From assembly GCA_040220895.1 (NCBI GenBank), contig JAVJVY010000010.1:110811-174810 (forward strand): a DNA stretch of 64,000 bases, written 5' to 3'. This document shows positions 46,043 through 54,900 of this stretch, piece by piece. Source of the DNA: UBA11591 sp040220895 (GTDB taxonomy: Bacteria; Bacteroidota; Bacteroidia; Flavobacteriales_E; Vicingaceae). A program made the translations under genes and the position numbers. How positions within the stretch are numbered: the stretch's first letter is position 1; every line of letters begins with the position of its first letter. Under the pieces are notes generated by a model. It had not been told where the DNA came from and ran no database searches. It worked only from the letters and a program-made list of their open reading frames with translations.

Positions 46043-46815
46043 AAAGTTTAATTACCGCAAGTCTATTACTCATAACATTTGTCGGCTTTGCCCAACAAGA
46101 AGAGACGGTGAAGGCAGAAATTGGCAGTATCAGCACCGATCGCCCGGTGCAATCAGAAACTCCTTTCACTGTGCCTAAAAAACATTTGCAAGGTGAAATG
46201 GGTTTCAATTACATCTCGTATGGCTTGATAAAACAATTTGATGGCCCCAATTTGTTGTTGAAATACGGAATATTAAACAACCTTGAGTTGAGGTTTACCA
46301 ACAACTATTTGTCCTTGCAAAGTAAGGTTGGAGGCAGCCTGCAAGAGTCTTCTTCAGGTGCGGACATGAGCATCGTTGGCCTCAAGTATAAGATTCTACA
46401 CGAATCCAGTAATGGCCTGAATTTGACGGTTTCGGGTTCCAGTAAATTAGACCTTTTTGCAGATCAGGATTACGCCTTTGATGAGGTAAATTTCCTTCTC
46501 CGCACCACTTCGAGTAAAACCATCTCAGGCTCTTGGTATGGAATTGTGGGTCTGGAATATGGATACTACGATAAGAGTGATGACCAGTGCTTCTACGTTC
46601 TCCAGACCGGCACGGCGCTGGCTAAAAATTTAACAGGCGTCATTGAATACTATGGATATTTCGATTCAACTGACCTTATGCACGCCATCAACGGGGCCTT
46701 TGTTTATTTAATTAACGATAACCATCAGGTTGACATTTCCGGAGGTTTCGGCCTGACTGATAATTTTTACGATTATTACTTCCAGGTTGGATATTCCTTT
46801 CGCGTAGGACTCTAA
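46039..46815 (+). CDS. Outer membrane transporter-like barrel (phenol_MetA_deg type)
   Basis: The 258-residue protein has a signal peptide (MKSLITASLLLITFVGFAQ) and starts its mature part with ISTDRPVQSETPFTVPKK, the hallmark of the PF13557-type barrels, followed by LLKYGILNNLELRF and about 12 strands. Substrates of this family are mostly unknown. It overlaps moeA by four bases and precedes moaA, so molybdenum-related transport is a possible but untested idea. Confidence 0.8.
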   Translation: MKSLITASLLLITFVGFAQQEETVKAEIGSISTDRPVQSETPFTVPKKHLQGEMGFNYISYGLIKQFDGPNLLLKYGILNNLELRFTNNYLSLQSKVGGSLQESSSGADMSIVGLKYKILHESSNGLNLTVSGSSKLDLFADQDYAFDEVNFLLRTTSSKTISGSWYGIVGLEYGYYDKSDDQCFYVLQTGTALAKNLTGVIEYYGYFDSTDLMHAINGAFVYLINDNHQVDISGGFGLTDNFYDYYFQVGYSFRVGL

Positions 46816-46831
46816 GCCGACACATTTCAAG

Positions 46832-46839
46832 TATCTTTG
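46832..46839 (+). promoter_or_regulatory. Probable -7 box for moaA
   Basis: TATCTTTG fits TAnnTTTG exactly, 30 bases before the TTG start of moaA. No clear TTG lies upstream at 17-23 bases. It would give moaA its own promoter apart from moeA. Confidence 0.45.
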
Positions 46840-46868
46840 AGCGTGATATCAATTTTGACATAACGCTC

Positions 46869-47864
46869 TTGGATTCGATTTCCTCACTCAAAGATTCATT
46901 TGGAAGAAAGCACAGGTACCTGCGGATATCATTGACTGATAAGTGCAATTTCAGGTGTACCTACTGCATGCCAGACGAACAAATGAAATTCATGATTGAA
47001 GATCGCCTCATGAAGGCCGGGGAAATTATTCAACTGGCAAGCATATTTAAGGAAAAAGGAGTTGAGAAGATCAGGTTGACCGGAGGAGAACCTTGCTTGA
47101 GAAAGGATCTTATTGAGATTATCGAGGGACTTAAGGAAATTGGTATTACGCCATCGATAACCACGAATGGGGCCCTGTTGGACCGGCATTTAGACGACAT
47201 GGAAAAGTTGGGTATGAAGGACTTGAATATCAGCATCGATTCCTTGAAACCTGAAAAATTCAAACGAATAGCCCAGCGAGACCTCCTGTACAAAGTGTTG
47301 GAAAACATAAAAGCTGCCGCTGGCAGATCATTTAATGTTAAGTTGAATGTTGTGGTCATGCGCGATTTCAATGATGATGAAATTCTGGATCTTCTAAATT
47401 TCGGGCTTGTAGTAGGTGCCCAAATCAGGTTTATAGAATACATGCCATTTTTTGGCAATTCCTGGGAGTACGGAAAAGTCTTCTCCTATGCTGAAGTTTT
47501 GAATATTATCGAGTCAGTTCATCCAATTAGTAGCCTTGAAGTTGCACACGACAGTACATCGAAAATGTTCAGTGTGAATACCAACGGACAGATATTCGGC
47601 ATCATATCCACCGTAACCAATCCCTTTTGCAGTGGATGTAGCAGGTTGCGACTAACGGCAGACGGAAAAATGAAAAATTGCTTGTTCTCCAAAGACGAAT
47701 CGGACCTGCTTGGACCGCTAAGGGCAGGAGCTGATGTAAGTGAGCTCATTGATGAAAATATAAAGCGAAAAAAGAAAGCCGCTGGCGGAAGAATAGATTT
47801 TTCACATGAAAATGCCGCTGTTCAGTTCTCGAGAAACCGCTCGATGATAGCAATTGGCGGATAA
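46869..47864 (+). CDS. moaA: GTP 3',8-cyclase MoaA
   Basis: The 331-residue radical-SAM enzyme carries out the first step of molybdenum cofactor synthesis. The SAM cluster is in CNFRCTYC (Cys26, Cys30, Cys33); the C-terminal second cluster is CSGCSRLRLTADG...NCLF; and the C-terminal GG tail (SMIAIGG) is intact. The start is a TTG: an in-frame stop lies just upstream and no ATG precedes the SAM motif. moaC and moaE are not in the window. Confidence 0.94.
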   Translation: MDSISSLKDSFGRKHRYLRISLTDKCNFRCTYCMPDEQMKFMIEDRLMKAGEIIQLASIFKEKGVEKIRLTGGEPCLRKDLIEIIEGLKEIGITPSITTNGALLDRHLDDMEKLGMKDLNISIDSLKPEKFKRIAQRDLLYKVLENIKAAAGRSFNVKLNVVVMRDFNDDEILDLLNFGLVVGAQIRFIEYMPFFGNSWEYGKVFSYAEVLNIIESVHPISSLEVAHDSTSKMFSVNTNGQIFGIISTVTNPFCSGCSRLRLTADGKMKNCLFSKDESDLLGPLRAGADVSELIDENIKRKKKAAGGRIDFSHENAAVQFSRNRSMIAIGG

Positions 47865-47937
47865 TTTTTTAAATTTAGCGAAGCCCCCGGACGATATGCG
47901 TTAGATTAACGGGAAAATATAAGGTAATTTGCAACCC

Positions 47938-49893
47938 ATGGCAGCACCGGGTAAGACCACCGTATTTAAGCAATTGATCAGCAACATCATCTTCCCACTG
48001 ATCATAGCATTGATCTTACTTGCCTATTTTAATTATACCAGGAACAGGGATCTCCTCCTATCGGCTCATCAAGAGAAAAACGAGCGGATCCAAAATGAAA
48101 TACGCAATATTCTTGCTTTTCAGGATCTCTCACTTGAACCTGTGGAGCGCGACATGGACAAGTACCTCACTACCATGAGCGACATACTTGTCAATGAATT
48201 TTTTAGAGAGACCGATAGCATAGAATTCATTTCCCTGGAAGACATCCGTCGCAAACTGGGGATGAAGCAGGACATTTATATTATCAACCGCCAGGGAATA
48301 ATCGTCAATACCACTTTTGTTCGCGATTTGAATTTCAATTTGTTCAGTATTGACGAAAAGCACAAGGAGTTTCTGTTGAGTATTTTTGAAAATGGACAAT
48401 TCATTTCTGAAAAATTGTCCCTTGAGCGAAGTACCAGGCGACTGAAAAAGTATACCTATCAGCCCACAAAAGATGGCAAGTACATAATCGAAATAGGAAG
48501 TTATAGCAGTGAGGCGAATAGAATCGTGGATCTTTACCGCTCCCATTTAGAAAAATTATCGAATCTGGCACCGAGCATCGTTTCTGTAGACTTGTTCTTA
48601 GGAGGTGAAGATCCAGCCTCATTCATTCGGGATGCACAAATAGATCCTGAGTACATGGACCTATACCATGAAGCATTTAGCGAACAGACGCGAATTAATT
48701 TTAAACTGGAAGGAGCAGGTAAAAGAATATGGTGCGAATTCATTTACATGGATCGGGAGAACACAGATCTCTATGAAGGGAGTATCATCCGAATTATTAC
48801 CGACCGAAGTGGTGAGGAAAAGCTCATTTTCCAGGAATTACAGCAACTCATGCTCATATTTGGCCTGGCACTGCTGATTCTTTCCGTGCTCGTTTACAAG
48901 AGAGCTCAGGCCATAACAAGTCCTATTCAGCACCTGGCTGAAAGCGCCAAGCAAATTGAGCGAGGTGACATAGACGTCAGGGCGCAAGTGGAGGGAAGAA
49001 ACGAAATCACGAGCCTTGCCGAGCATTTCAATTCCATGATGGAACGATTAGCCAACTACTACAATGAATTGGAACAGAAAGTAGCAGAAAGGACCGCCGA
49101 GGTCGTTGCCCAGAAAGAAGAAATAGAGCGCCAAAAGATCAGTTTGACCGACAGTATTGTCTATGCAAAACGCATACAGAACGCCATGCTGCCCTCGTCG
49201 CATCAGATGGAACAAGCGCTAGACGATCATTTTGTGATTTTCTGGCCAAAGGATATTGTAAGTGGGGACTTTTATTGGTTGTCTCAGAAAGGGGACAAGG
49301 TTTTTGTTACTGCAGTTGATTGTACAGGTCATGGCGTACCCGGTGCATTTATGAGCATGATAGGATCTTCGCTTTTGAATAAAATAGTGAATGAGAATGG
49401 AATTCATCAGCCAGCAGAAGTGCTAAATAACATGAGAGAAGGTGTGTTCAAATCACTGAACAAAGAAGGACAGGAAGAAAGCACGAACGATGGCATGGAC
49501 ATGAGTTTTGTCTCCCTTGACATGAAAAACATGGAATTGGAATTTGCCGGGGCAAACAATCCACTTTACATTATACGGAACGGTGAGATGATCATTTTTA
49601 AAGGCGACAAACAGCCTGTAGGGGCCTTTATCAAAGAATTCAAACCATTTACGAACAACACCGTTACGCTAGAAAAAGGCGATATGGTCTATGTGTTCTC
49701 TGACGGATTTCAGGATCAGTTCGGCGGAGAGAATAAAACCAAGTTCATGGTGGGAAAGTTCAAAAAATTCCTAATCGAAATTGGTCATTTGAGCACCGCG
49801 GAGCAAAAAGAGCGCATTACTAAAGCCTACCAGGATTGGAAAGGAAATCTTTCTCAGGTGGACGACATTGTCATTATTGGAATAAGAATCTAG
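47938..49893 (+). CDS. HAMP-domain SpoIIE-type protein phosphatase
   Basis: The 651-residue protein has a membrane helix at about 13-29, an extracytoplasmic sensor region to about 300, a second helix at about 304-320, a HAMP domain (SPIQHLAESAKQIERGDI), a coiled coil (about 375-410), and a SpoIIE/PP2C phosphatase domain from about 420 on. Metal-binding acids lie in GDFYWL, DCTGHGVPGAFMS and SDGFQDQFGG. It would dephosphorylate a Ser/Thr-phosphorylated partner in response to an external cue; such phosphatases often act on anti-anti-sigma (STAS) proteins, none of which is nearby. The ATG at 47938 is preferred to a TTG three codons before. Confidence 0.88.
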   Translation: MAAPGKTTVFKQLISNIIFPLIIALILLAYFNYTRNRDLLLSAHQEKNERIQNEIRNILAFQDLSLEPVERDMDKYLTTMSDILVNEFFRETDSIEFISLEDIRRKLGMKQDIYIINRQGIIVNTTFVRDLNFNLFSIDEKHKEFLLSIFENGQFISEKLSLERSTRRLKKYTYQPTKDGKYIIEIGSYSSEANRIVDLYRSHLEKLSNLAPSIVSVDLFLGGEDPASFIRDAQIDPEYMDLYHEAFSEQTRINFKLEGAGKRIWCEFIYMDRENTDLYEGSIIRIITDRSGEEKLIFQELQQLMLIFGLALLILSVLVYKRAQAITSPIQHLAESAKQIERGDIDVRAQVEGRNEITSLAEHFNSMMERLANYYNELEQKVAERTAEVVAQKEEIERQKISLTDSIVYAKRIQNAMLPSSHQMEQALDDHFVIFWPKDIVSGDFYWLSQKGDKVFVTAVDCTGHGVPGAFMSMIGSSLLNKIVNENGIHQPAEVLNNMREGVFKSLNKEGQEESTNDGMDMSFVSLDMKNMELEFAGANNPLYIIRNGEMIIFKGDKQPVGAFIKEFKPFTNNTVTLEKGDMVYVFSDGFQDQFGGENKTKFMVGKFKKFLIEIGHLSTAEQKERITKAYQDWKGNLSQVDDIVIIGIRI

Positions 49894-49897
49894 CTAA

Positions 49898-50761
49898 GTG
49901 CGTTGTCTCGGGGTAATTGTCATTTTGGTTTTTTGCCTGATGAATTTACAGACATCGGGCCAACGGCGCATCTCAATTTCCTCGTCCCCTGTTGCCATGT
50001 ATTATCAAGGTGACCTTTCGGGATCGATCTTCCCAAGTCTAAAAACCACCCATCCAGGCATGGAAATTGCCTTTGGATTCAGACTTAACGAGGCATTTAA
50101 GTTTCGTTTGGGATATTTGAGAGGGCGTGTTTCAGGCCGCGATTCACTGGTCTCTTCGCTCGCCGTTAGAAATCTTCATTTCAGATCACCCATCAGTGAT
50201 ATCAGGCTGATGGCCAATGTGGACGTGGTTGAATTATTTCGCAAGATCTGGCCGGGGAAACTCATGAATTCCAGAGAGTACAGACGAAATTTGATTGGCC
50301 CCGATCTTATCATGGGTCTTGGAATGGTTAAAATGAATCCCAAAGGCAACTACCAAGGTGATTGGGTAGCACTACAGGCATTGGGTACCGAAGGTCAGTT
50401 CATTGAAGGTGAGGACAATCCCACTCCATATAAACTGTGGCAATTCAACCTTAAAATTGGCGGGGGTGTAGGTTACCGAATAAATCCACAATGGCACATT
50501 GAATTGGAGGTCATTTACCATGTTTTATTTACCGACTACCTGGATGATGTCTCTGGTTTTTATCCCAAATACGACGAATTGATCAAAACGAACAATGGCG
50601 AATTGGCTTCTTATTTCTCCTATGGCGGCCGCGACCCCCAAAAATTAGAGAATGGAAGGCTTAGGGGAAATCCTGATGCCAATGATGGATTTGTAACCAT
50701 GGGAATCAGGTTGATTTACGTATTCAATCGAAATCAAGTAGAAAAAATATTCAAGTTATGA
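49898..50761 (+). CDS. DUF6089-like outer membrane beta-barrel protein (third paralogue)
   Basis: The 287-residue protein starts at GTG 49898, four bases after the phosphatase stop, with a signal peptide (VRCLGVIVILVFCLMNLQTSGQ). It shares with the protein at 33454-34377 the motifs LGTEGQ and DYLDDVSGFYPKYDELI, the linking stretches and the overall length, so it is a paralogue. Coupling to a sensor phosphatase suggests an envelope-linked signalling pair; the function is unknown. Confidence 0.8.
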   Translation: MRCLGVIVILVFCLMNLQTSGQRRISISSSPVAMYYQGDLSGSIFPSLKTTHPGMEIAFGFRLNEAFKFRLGYLRGRVSGRDSLVSSLAVRNLHFRSPISDIRLMANVDVVELFRKIWPGKLMNSREYRRNLIGPDLIMGLGMVKMNPKGNYQGDWVALQALGTEGQFIEGEDNPTPYKLWQFNLKIGGGVGYRINPQWHIELEVIYHVLFTDYLDDVSGFYPKYDELIKTNNGELASYFSYGGRDPQKLENGRLRGNPDANDGFVTMGIRLIYVFNRNQVEKIFKL

Positions 50762-50790
50762 ACAATGCATCTTATTTATGAAAGCATCCA

Positions 50791-50798
50791 TAAATTTG
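50791..50798 (+). promoter_or_regulatory. Probable -7 box for thyA-folA
   Basis: TAAATTTG fits TAnnTTTG exactly, 20 bases before the thyA ATG; the leader would be about 13 bases. The upstream TTG is not clear. Confidence 0.45.
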
Positions 50799-50817
50799 GA
50801 ATTGTAAGACCAGTATC

Positions 50818-51612
50818 ATGCAACAATATCACGATCTTCTAAGACACATTCTAAAACACGGAACTCAAAAAAGTGACCGCACGGGCACAGGGACCATCAG
50901 CACCTTTGGCTATCAGATGCGATTCGATCTGCAACAAGGCTTTCCTGTATTAACAACTAAAAAACTGCACTTACGATCGATCATCCATGAATTACTGTGG
51001 TTTTTAAAAGGAGATACCAATATTAAATACCTCAAGGAAAATGATGTAAAGATCTGGGACGAATGGGCAGACAAGGACGGAAACCTGGGCCCGGTATATG
51101 GATATCAATGGCGCTCATGGCCGAATCCCGATGGAAGTCACACCGATCAGATATCCAAACTTATAGAACAAATAAAAAACAATCCCGACTCACGAAGACT
51201 CATTGTTAGCGCCTGGAACGTTTCATTTATAGAGCACATGGCCTTGCCACCGTGCCATACTTTTTTTCAATTCTATGTTGCCGATAACAAGCTCTCATGT
51301 CAACTCTATCAGCGAAGTGCCGATACTTTTTTGGGGGTCCCTTTTAACATAGCATCTTATGCACTTCTCACTAAAATGGTAGCTCAGGTCTGTGACTTGG
51401 AAGAAGGAGAATTTATTCACACTTTTGGCGACGTGCACTTGTATAACAACCATTTGGAGCAAGCACACTTGCAATTGGAAAGAACACCACGCTCATTACC
51501 TAAAATGCTGATTAACAAGGATGTAAAATCAATTTTTGATTTCAAATTTGAAGATTTTCAATTGGTTGACTACAACCCCTATTCCCATATTAAGGCCGAA
51601 GTTTCTGTTTGA
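50818..51612 (+). CDS. thyA: Thymidylate synthase
   Basis: The 264-residue enzyme methylates dUMP with methylene-tetrahydrofolate. Catalytic Cys146 is in LPPCHTFFQFYV, at the same number as in E. coli; SRRLIVSAWNV, QRSADTFLGVPFNIASYA and the dUMP-binding GDVHLYNNH are intact. It overlaps folA by one base (TGATG), the classic pairing since thyA produces dihydrofolate. Confidence 0.98.
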   Translation: MQQYHDLLRHILKHGTQKSDRTGTGTISTFGYQMRFDLQQGFPVLTTKKLHLRSIIHELLWFLKGDTNIKYLKENDVKIWDEWADKDGNLGPVYGYQWRSWPNPDGSHTDQISKLIEQIKNNPDSRRLIVSAWNVSFIEHMALPPCHTFFQFYVADNKLSCQLYQRSADTFLGVPFNIASYALLTKMVAQVCDLEEGEFIHTFGDVHLYNNHLEQAHLQLERTPRSLPKMLINKDVKSIFDFKFEDFQLVDYNPYSHIKAEVSV

Positions 51613-52112
51613 TGGAAATTTCGATCATCGTCGCAGCAGCAGAAAATAATGCCATCGGAAAGAACAACGACCTTATATGGCACTTGCCTGATGACATGGC
51701 ATTTTTTACCAAAAAAACCAAAGGCCATTGTGTTATGATGGGTCGAAAGAATTACGATTCTATTCCCGAAAAATACAGGCCGTTGCCAGGAAGAACGAAT
51801 ATTGTGCTGTCCAGACAAGATCATGAAGTGAAGGATAATCCAGTGTATGTGAAGAGTTTAAGCGAAGGCCTGGAGTATGCAAGAGCGAAGGGAGAAAAAG
51901 AACTGTTCATTATCGGAGGGGGTCAATTGTATGATGAGACCATGGATATTTGTGACCGATTATACCTCACTCGAGTCCACATCAGCCTTGATGCAGATAC
52001 ATTTTTCCCAGAGATCGATCACAAGATCTGGCAAGAGGTTGGTCGATTGTACCACCCCGCTGATCAAAGACACAAATATGCCTTTACTTTTCTGAAATAC
52101 ACTAAGAAATAA
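51612..52112 (+). CDS. folA: Dihydrofolate reductase
   Basis: The 166-residue enzyme reduces dihydrofolate with NADPH. AENNAIGKNNDLIWHLPDD carries the catalytic acid (Asp28, equal to E. coli Asp27); MGRKNYDSIPEKYRPLPGR is the cofactor loop; IIGGGQLYD completes the signature. It recycles the folate product of the preceding gene. Confidence 0.97.
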   Translation: MEISIIVAAAENNAIGKNNDLIWHLPDDMAFFTKKTKGHCVMMGRKNYDSIPEKYRPLPGRTNIVLSRQDHEVKDNPVYVKSLSEGLEYARAKGEKELFIIGGGQLYDETMDICDRLYLTRVHISLDADTFFPEIDHKIWQEVGRLYHPADQRHKYAFTFLKYTKK

Positions 52113-52127
52113 AACCGTTAAATTTAC

Positions 52128-52919
52128 GTGGTGAAGAATCTTCTCATAATAGCTTTTTTACTCGGTGCTATGTCTTGTCAGAAGGCACAACGCGATGAGG
52201 ATACTGCCACTAATACGGCCGAAGATGTGTCAGTTGCTCAGGCTGTATTTTCGGATGCGTATAAAATAATTCGTGCGGTGGCACTGGAAACCAAAGGTAT
52301 TTCGTCTTCCTCAACTACTATGGCATCATTATTTGGATGCGATGACATAACAGTTGACACCATTTCAAACCCCAAAAAAATCACCATAGATTTTAAATAC
52401 ATTGGGTGTGAAGGATTGAATGTAGCTCGCTACGGGAGACTGATCGGTGAATTCTACGGTGAGTTCCCGTTGGAAAATTCAGCCGTTGACCTAAGTTTTT
52501 CGAATTACTATTTTCAGGATTATGAGGCAAACGGAAAAGTGAGGGTGATATTCAAAGCGGACAATGCATCGGGGAATGCTCAACATAGCTTTTATGTACA
52601 AAGCGGAAAGGTAACCGACGACAATTCAGATATTTTGTGGACGGCAAGCCATGTATGGGAAGTCCAGGAGAATGGCAATGCTGAAACGAATTTTGTTATT
52701 CGCGGTAATAGTAACGGGGTAAACAGAAAAGGAAACGTGTTTTTTTCCGAAATTAAGTCACCAATTCAATCGACTTCAAGTTGTGTATACCCCGTAAAGG
52801 GTAGTCGGGAATTGGAAGTCATTAATTTATCCAACCGCTTGGCGGTATACCAAAGTACTTCGTGTAAAAATGAAGGTGTGGTGATCGTAAACGGAAGCAG
52901 CGTGCCTTTTGTTTATTAG
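52128..52919 (+). CDS. Lipoprotein of unknown function
   Basis: The 263-residue protein has a lipoprotein signal with LLGAMSC, making Cys17 the likely lipidation site. The start is one of two adjacent GTG codons (52128 or 52131); there is no ATG. The mature part is rich in beta-strand and polar residues, with few cysteines (FGCDD, YIGCEG, SSCVYP, STSCKN). Four non-lipid cysteines may form two disulfides. I do not recognise a family. It ends four bases from the convergent clpX stop. Confidence 0.75.
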   Translation: MVKNLLIIAFLLGAMSCQKAQRDEDTATNTAEDVSVAQAVFSDAYKIIRAVALETKGISSSSTTMASLFGCDDITVDTISNPKKITIDFKYIGCEGLNVARYGRLIGEFYGEFPLENSAVDLSFSNYYFQDYEANGKVRVIFKADNASGNAQHSFYVQSGKVTDDNSDILWTASHVWEVQENGNAETNFVIRGNSNGVNRKGNVFFSEIKSPIQSTSSCVYPVKGSRELEVINLSNRLAVYQSTSCKNEGVVIVNGSSVPFVY

Positions 52920-52923
52920 GATA

Positions 52924-54165
52924 TTAGGAAGCGACCTTTAATTGGTTGATCTTCGATTTGTTTAGTTTGCTGGTGGCGTAGTCCATATCTATGACTACCT
53001 GTTGATTTTTTTCAATCTTCGAAGGTAATTCGAACATGGCATCCAACATGATGGCTTCACAGATAGATCGAAGACCTCGGGCACCCAATTTGAATTCCAT
53101 TGCTTTTTCGACAATGTAATCCAGTGCCAATGGATCAAAACTCAGGGTTATGTCGTCTATTTTAAAGAGTTTTATATACTGTTTTACGATAGAATTTTTT
53201 GGCTCGGTTAGAATTGAGCGAAGACTACTCTCGTCTAGTGGATTCAAAAATGTCACCACCGGCAAACGACCTATTAATTCAGGAATAAGCCCATAATTCT
53301 TGATGTCTTGGGGGGTGATATACTTCAGAATATTTTCCCGATCGACCTCATTTACCTTTTCAGATTTAAAGCCAATTACTTGGGTTTTCATCCGACGTCC
53401 AATCACCTTGTCAATTCCATCGAAGGCCCCTCCACAGATAAAGAGTATATTTTTTGTGTCAATTGGCACCAACTTCTGCTCGGGGTGCTTACGACCCCCT
53501 TGTGGCGGAACATTGATCACTGATCCCTCGAGCAGCTTTAACAGAGCTTGTTGTACACCTTCTCCTGAAACGTCTCTTGTAATAGAAGGGTTATCACTTT
53601 TCCTGGCAATTTTGTCAATTTCGTCAATGAATACGATGCCATTCACAGCGGCATTCACGTCGTAATCAGCTGCCTGAAGCAATCTTGAAAGAATACTTTC
53701 AACATCTTCTCCAACATAACCGGCTTCAGTCAATACCGTAGCATCAGCGATGCAGAAGGGAACGTTTAGAATTTTGGCAATGGTCTTTGCCAGCAAGGTC
53801 TTGCCTGTACCTGTTTCACCAACCAGAATGATGTTCGATTTCTCCAGCTCAACATCATCGGTATCTAACTTACCGTGTATCAATCGTTTATAATGATTAT
53901 AAACGGCAACCGACAAAACGCGTTTGGCCTCATCCTGACCAATGACGTATTCGTCAAGATGCTTTTTGATTTCAATGGGCTTAAGGAGGTGAAGTTTAGA
54001 TGTAAGAGAATAATTAACCTTGGCGGCATTTTCTTCCTTAACAATGTTCTGTGCCTGAAGGATGCAATGGTCACATATATGACCCGATATGCCCGCTATC
54101 AGTACATTTGTTTCGCGCTTCTCCCTATTGCAAAAGGAACATCGAATGTTTTCGCTTTCTGCCAT
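52924..54165 (-). CDS. clpX: ATP-dependent Clp protease ATP-binding subunit ClpX
   Basis: The 413-residue AAA+ unfoldase feeds substrates to ClpP. The N-terminal zinc domain has Cys9, Cys12, Cys31 and Cys34; Walker A is GETGTGKT (116-123); Walker B is VFIDEIDK; the IGF loop for ClpP docking is seen at VIGFKSEK. Sensor-2 GARGLRSI is present. It is downstream of clpP with a gap of 42 bases. Confidence 0.97.
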   Translation of the reverse strand: MAESENIRCSFCNREKRETNVLIAGISGHICDHCILQAQNIVKEENAAKVNYSLTSKLHLLKPIEIKKHLDEYVIGQDEAKRVLSVAVYNHYKRLIHGKLDTDDVELEKSNIILVGETGTGKTLLAKTIAKILNVPFCIADATVLTEAGYVGEDVESILSRLLQAADYDVNAAVNGIVFIDEIDKIARKSDNPSITRDVSGEGVQQALLKLLEGSVINVPPQGGRKHPEQKLVPIDTKNILFICGGAFDGIDKVIGRRMKTQVIGFKSEKVNEVDRENILKYITPQDIKNYGLIPELIGRLPVVTFLNPLDESSLRSILTEPKNSIVKQYIKLFKIDDITLSFDPLALDYIVEKAMEFKLGARGLRSICEAIMLDAMFELPSKIEKNQQVVIDMDYATSKLNKSKINQLKVAS

Positions 54166-54207
54166 TCTACTAAAATACGAATTTCATGCCTCCGGGTTTC
54201 GGAAAAA

Positions 54208-54891
54208 CTATCCTTTCTGAGGCGTTTTGGTAAGAACTTCGTCTATCATACCGTAGTCTTTGGCCTCATTTGCCGTCATCCAGTAATCCCTGTCACTGTC
54301 TTTCCAAACCTTGTCATACTTCTGATTACTATGCGAGGCAATGATCTCGTAGAGCTCTTTCTTCAGCTTTTGAATCTCCCTTGCCGTGATCTCGATGTCG
54401 GAAGCTTGTCCTTCTGCGCCTCCCATTGGCTGATGAATCATCACCCTGGCATGTTTCAAACCGGATCTTTTACCAGTTGCACCTGCACAAAGAAGCACCG
54501 CTGCCATTGATGCAGCCATTCCCGTGCATATAGTTGCGATGTCAGGCGTTACATACTGCATAACATCATATATTCCAAGTCCTGCATAAACCGATCCACC
54601 GGGCGAGTTTAGGTAGATCATGATGTCTTTTTTTGCGTCGACTGATTCGAGATACAGAAGCTGCCCCATGATGATGTTGGCTACATCGTCGTTGATGGGA
54701 GTGCCTAGAAAAATGATTCGGTCCATCATTAGCCTGGAAAAAATATCCATGCTGGCAACATTTAGTTGACGCTCTTCAATGATGGTCGGTGAGATATAGG
54801 CATTTACGGCCGATGTATAATCGCCAAAGGTTGAACTTGACACTCCGTGGTGTCGTGTCATATACTTTCTAAAATCTTTTGGGTCTGTCAT
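54208..54891 (-). CDS. clpP: ATP-dependent Clp protease proteolytic subunit
   Basis: The 227-residue serine protease has a catalytic triad of Ser128 (GMAASMAA), His153 (MIHQPMGGA) and Asp202 (RDYW). An N-terminal extension of about 25-30 residues before the core is typical of Bacteroidota and probably includes a propeptide. It lies nine bases downstream of tig and forms the common tig-clpP-clpX order. Confidence 0.97.
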   Translation of the reverse strand: MTDPKDFRKYMTRHHGVSSSTFGDYTSAVNAYISPTIIEERQLNVASMDIFSRLMMDRIIFLGTPINDDVANIIMGQLLYLESVDAKKDIMIYLNSPGGSVYAGLGIYDVMQYVTPDIATICTGMAASMAAVLLCAGATGKRSGLKHARVMIHQPMGGAEGQASDIEITAREIQKLKKELYEIIASHSNQKYDKVWKDSDRDYWMTANEAKDYGMIDEVLTKTPQKG

Positions 54892-54900
54892 GTATCTGTT

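Noticed and set aside
53875..54510. Plus-strand frame of 211 codons opposite clpX and clpP
   Set aside because: It lies entirely across two well-conserved genes on the other strand and shows no domain or signal; it is a mirror of their codon bias.
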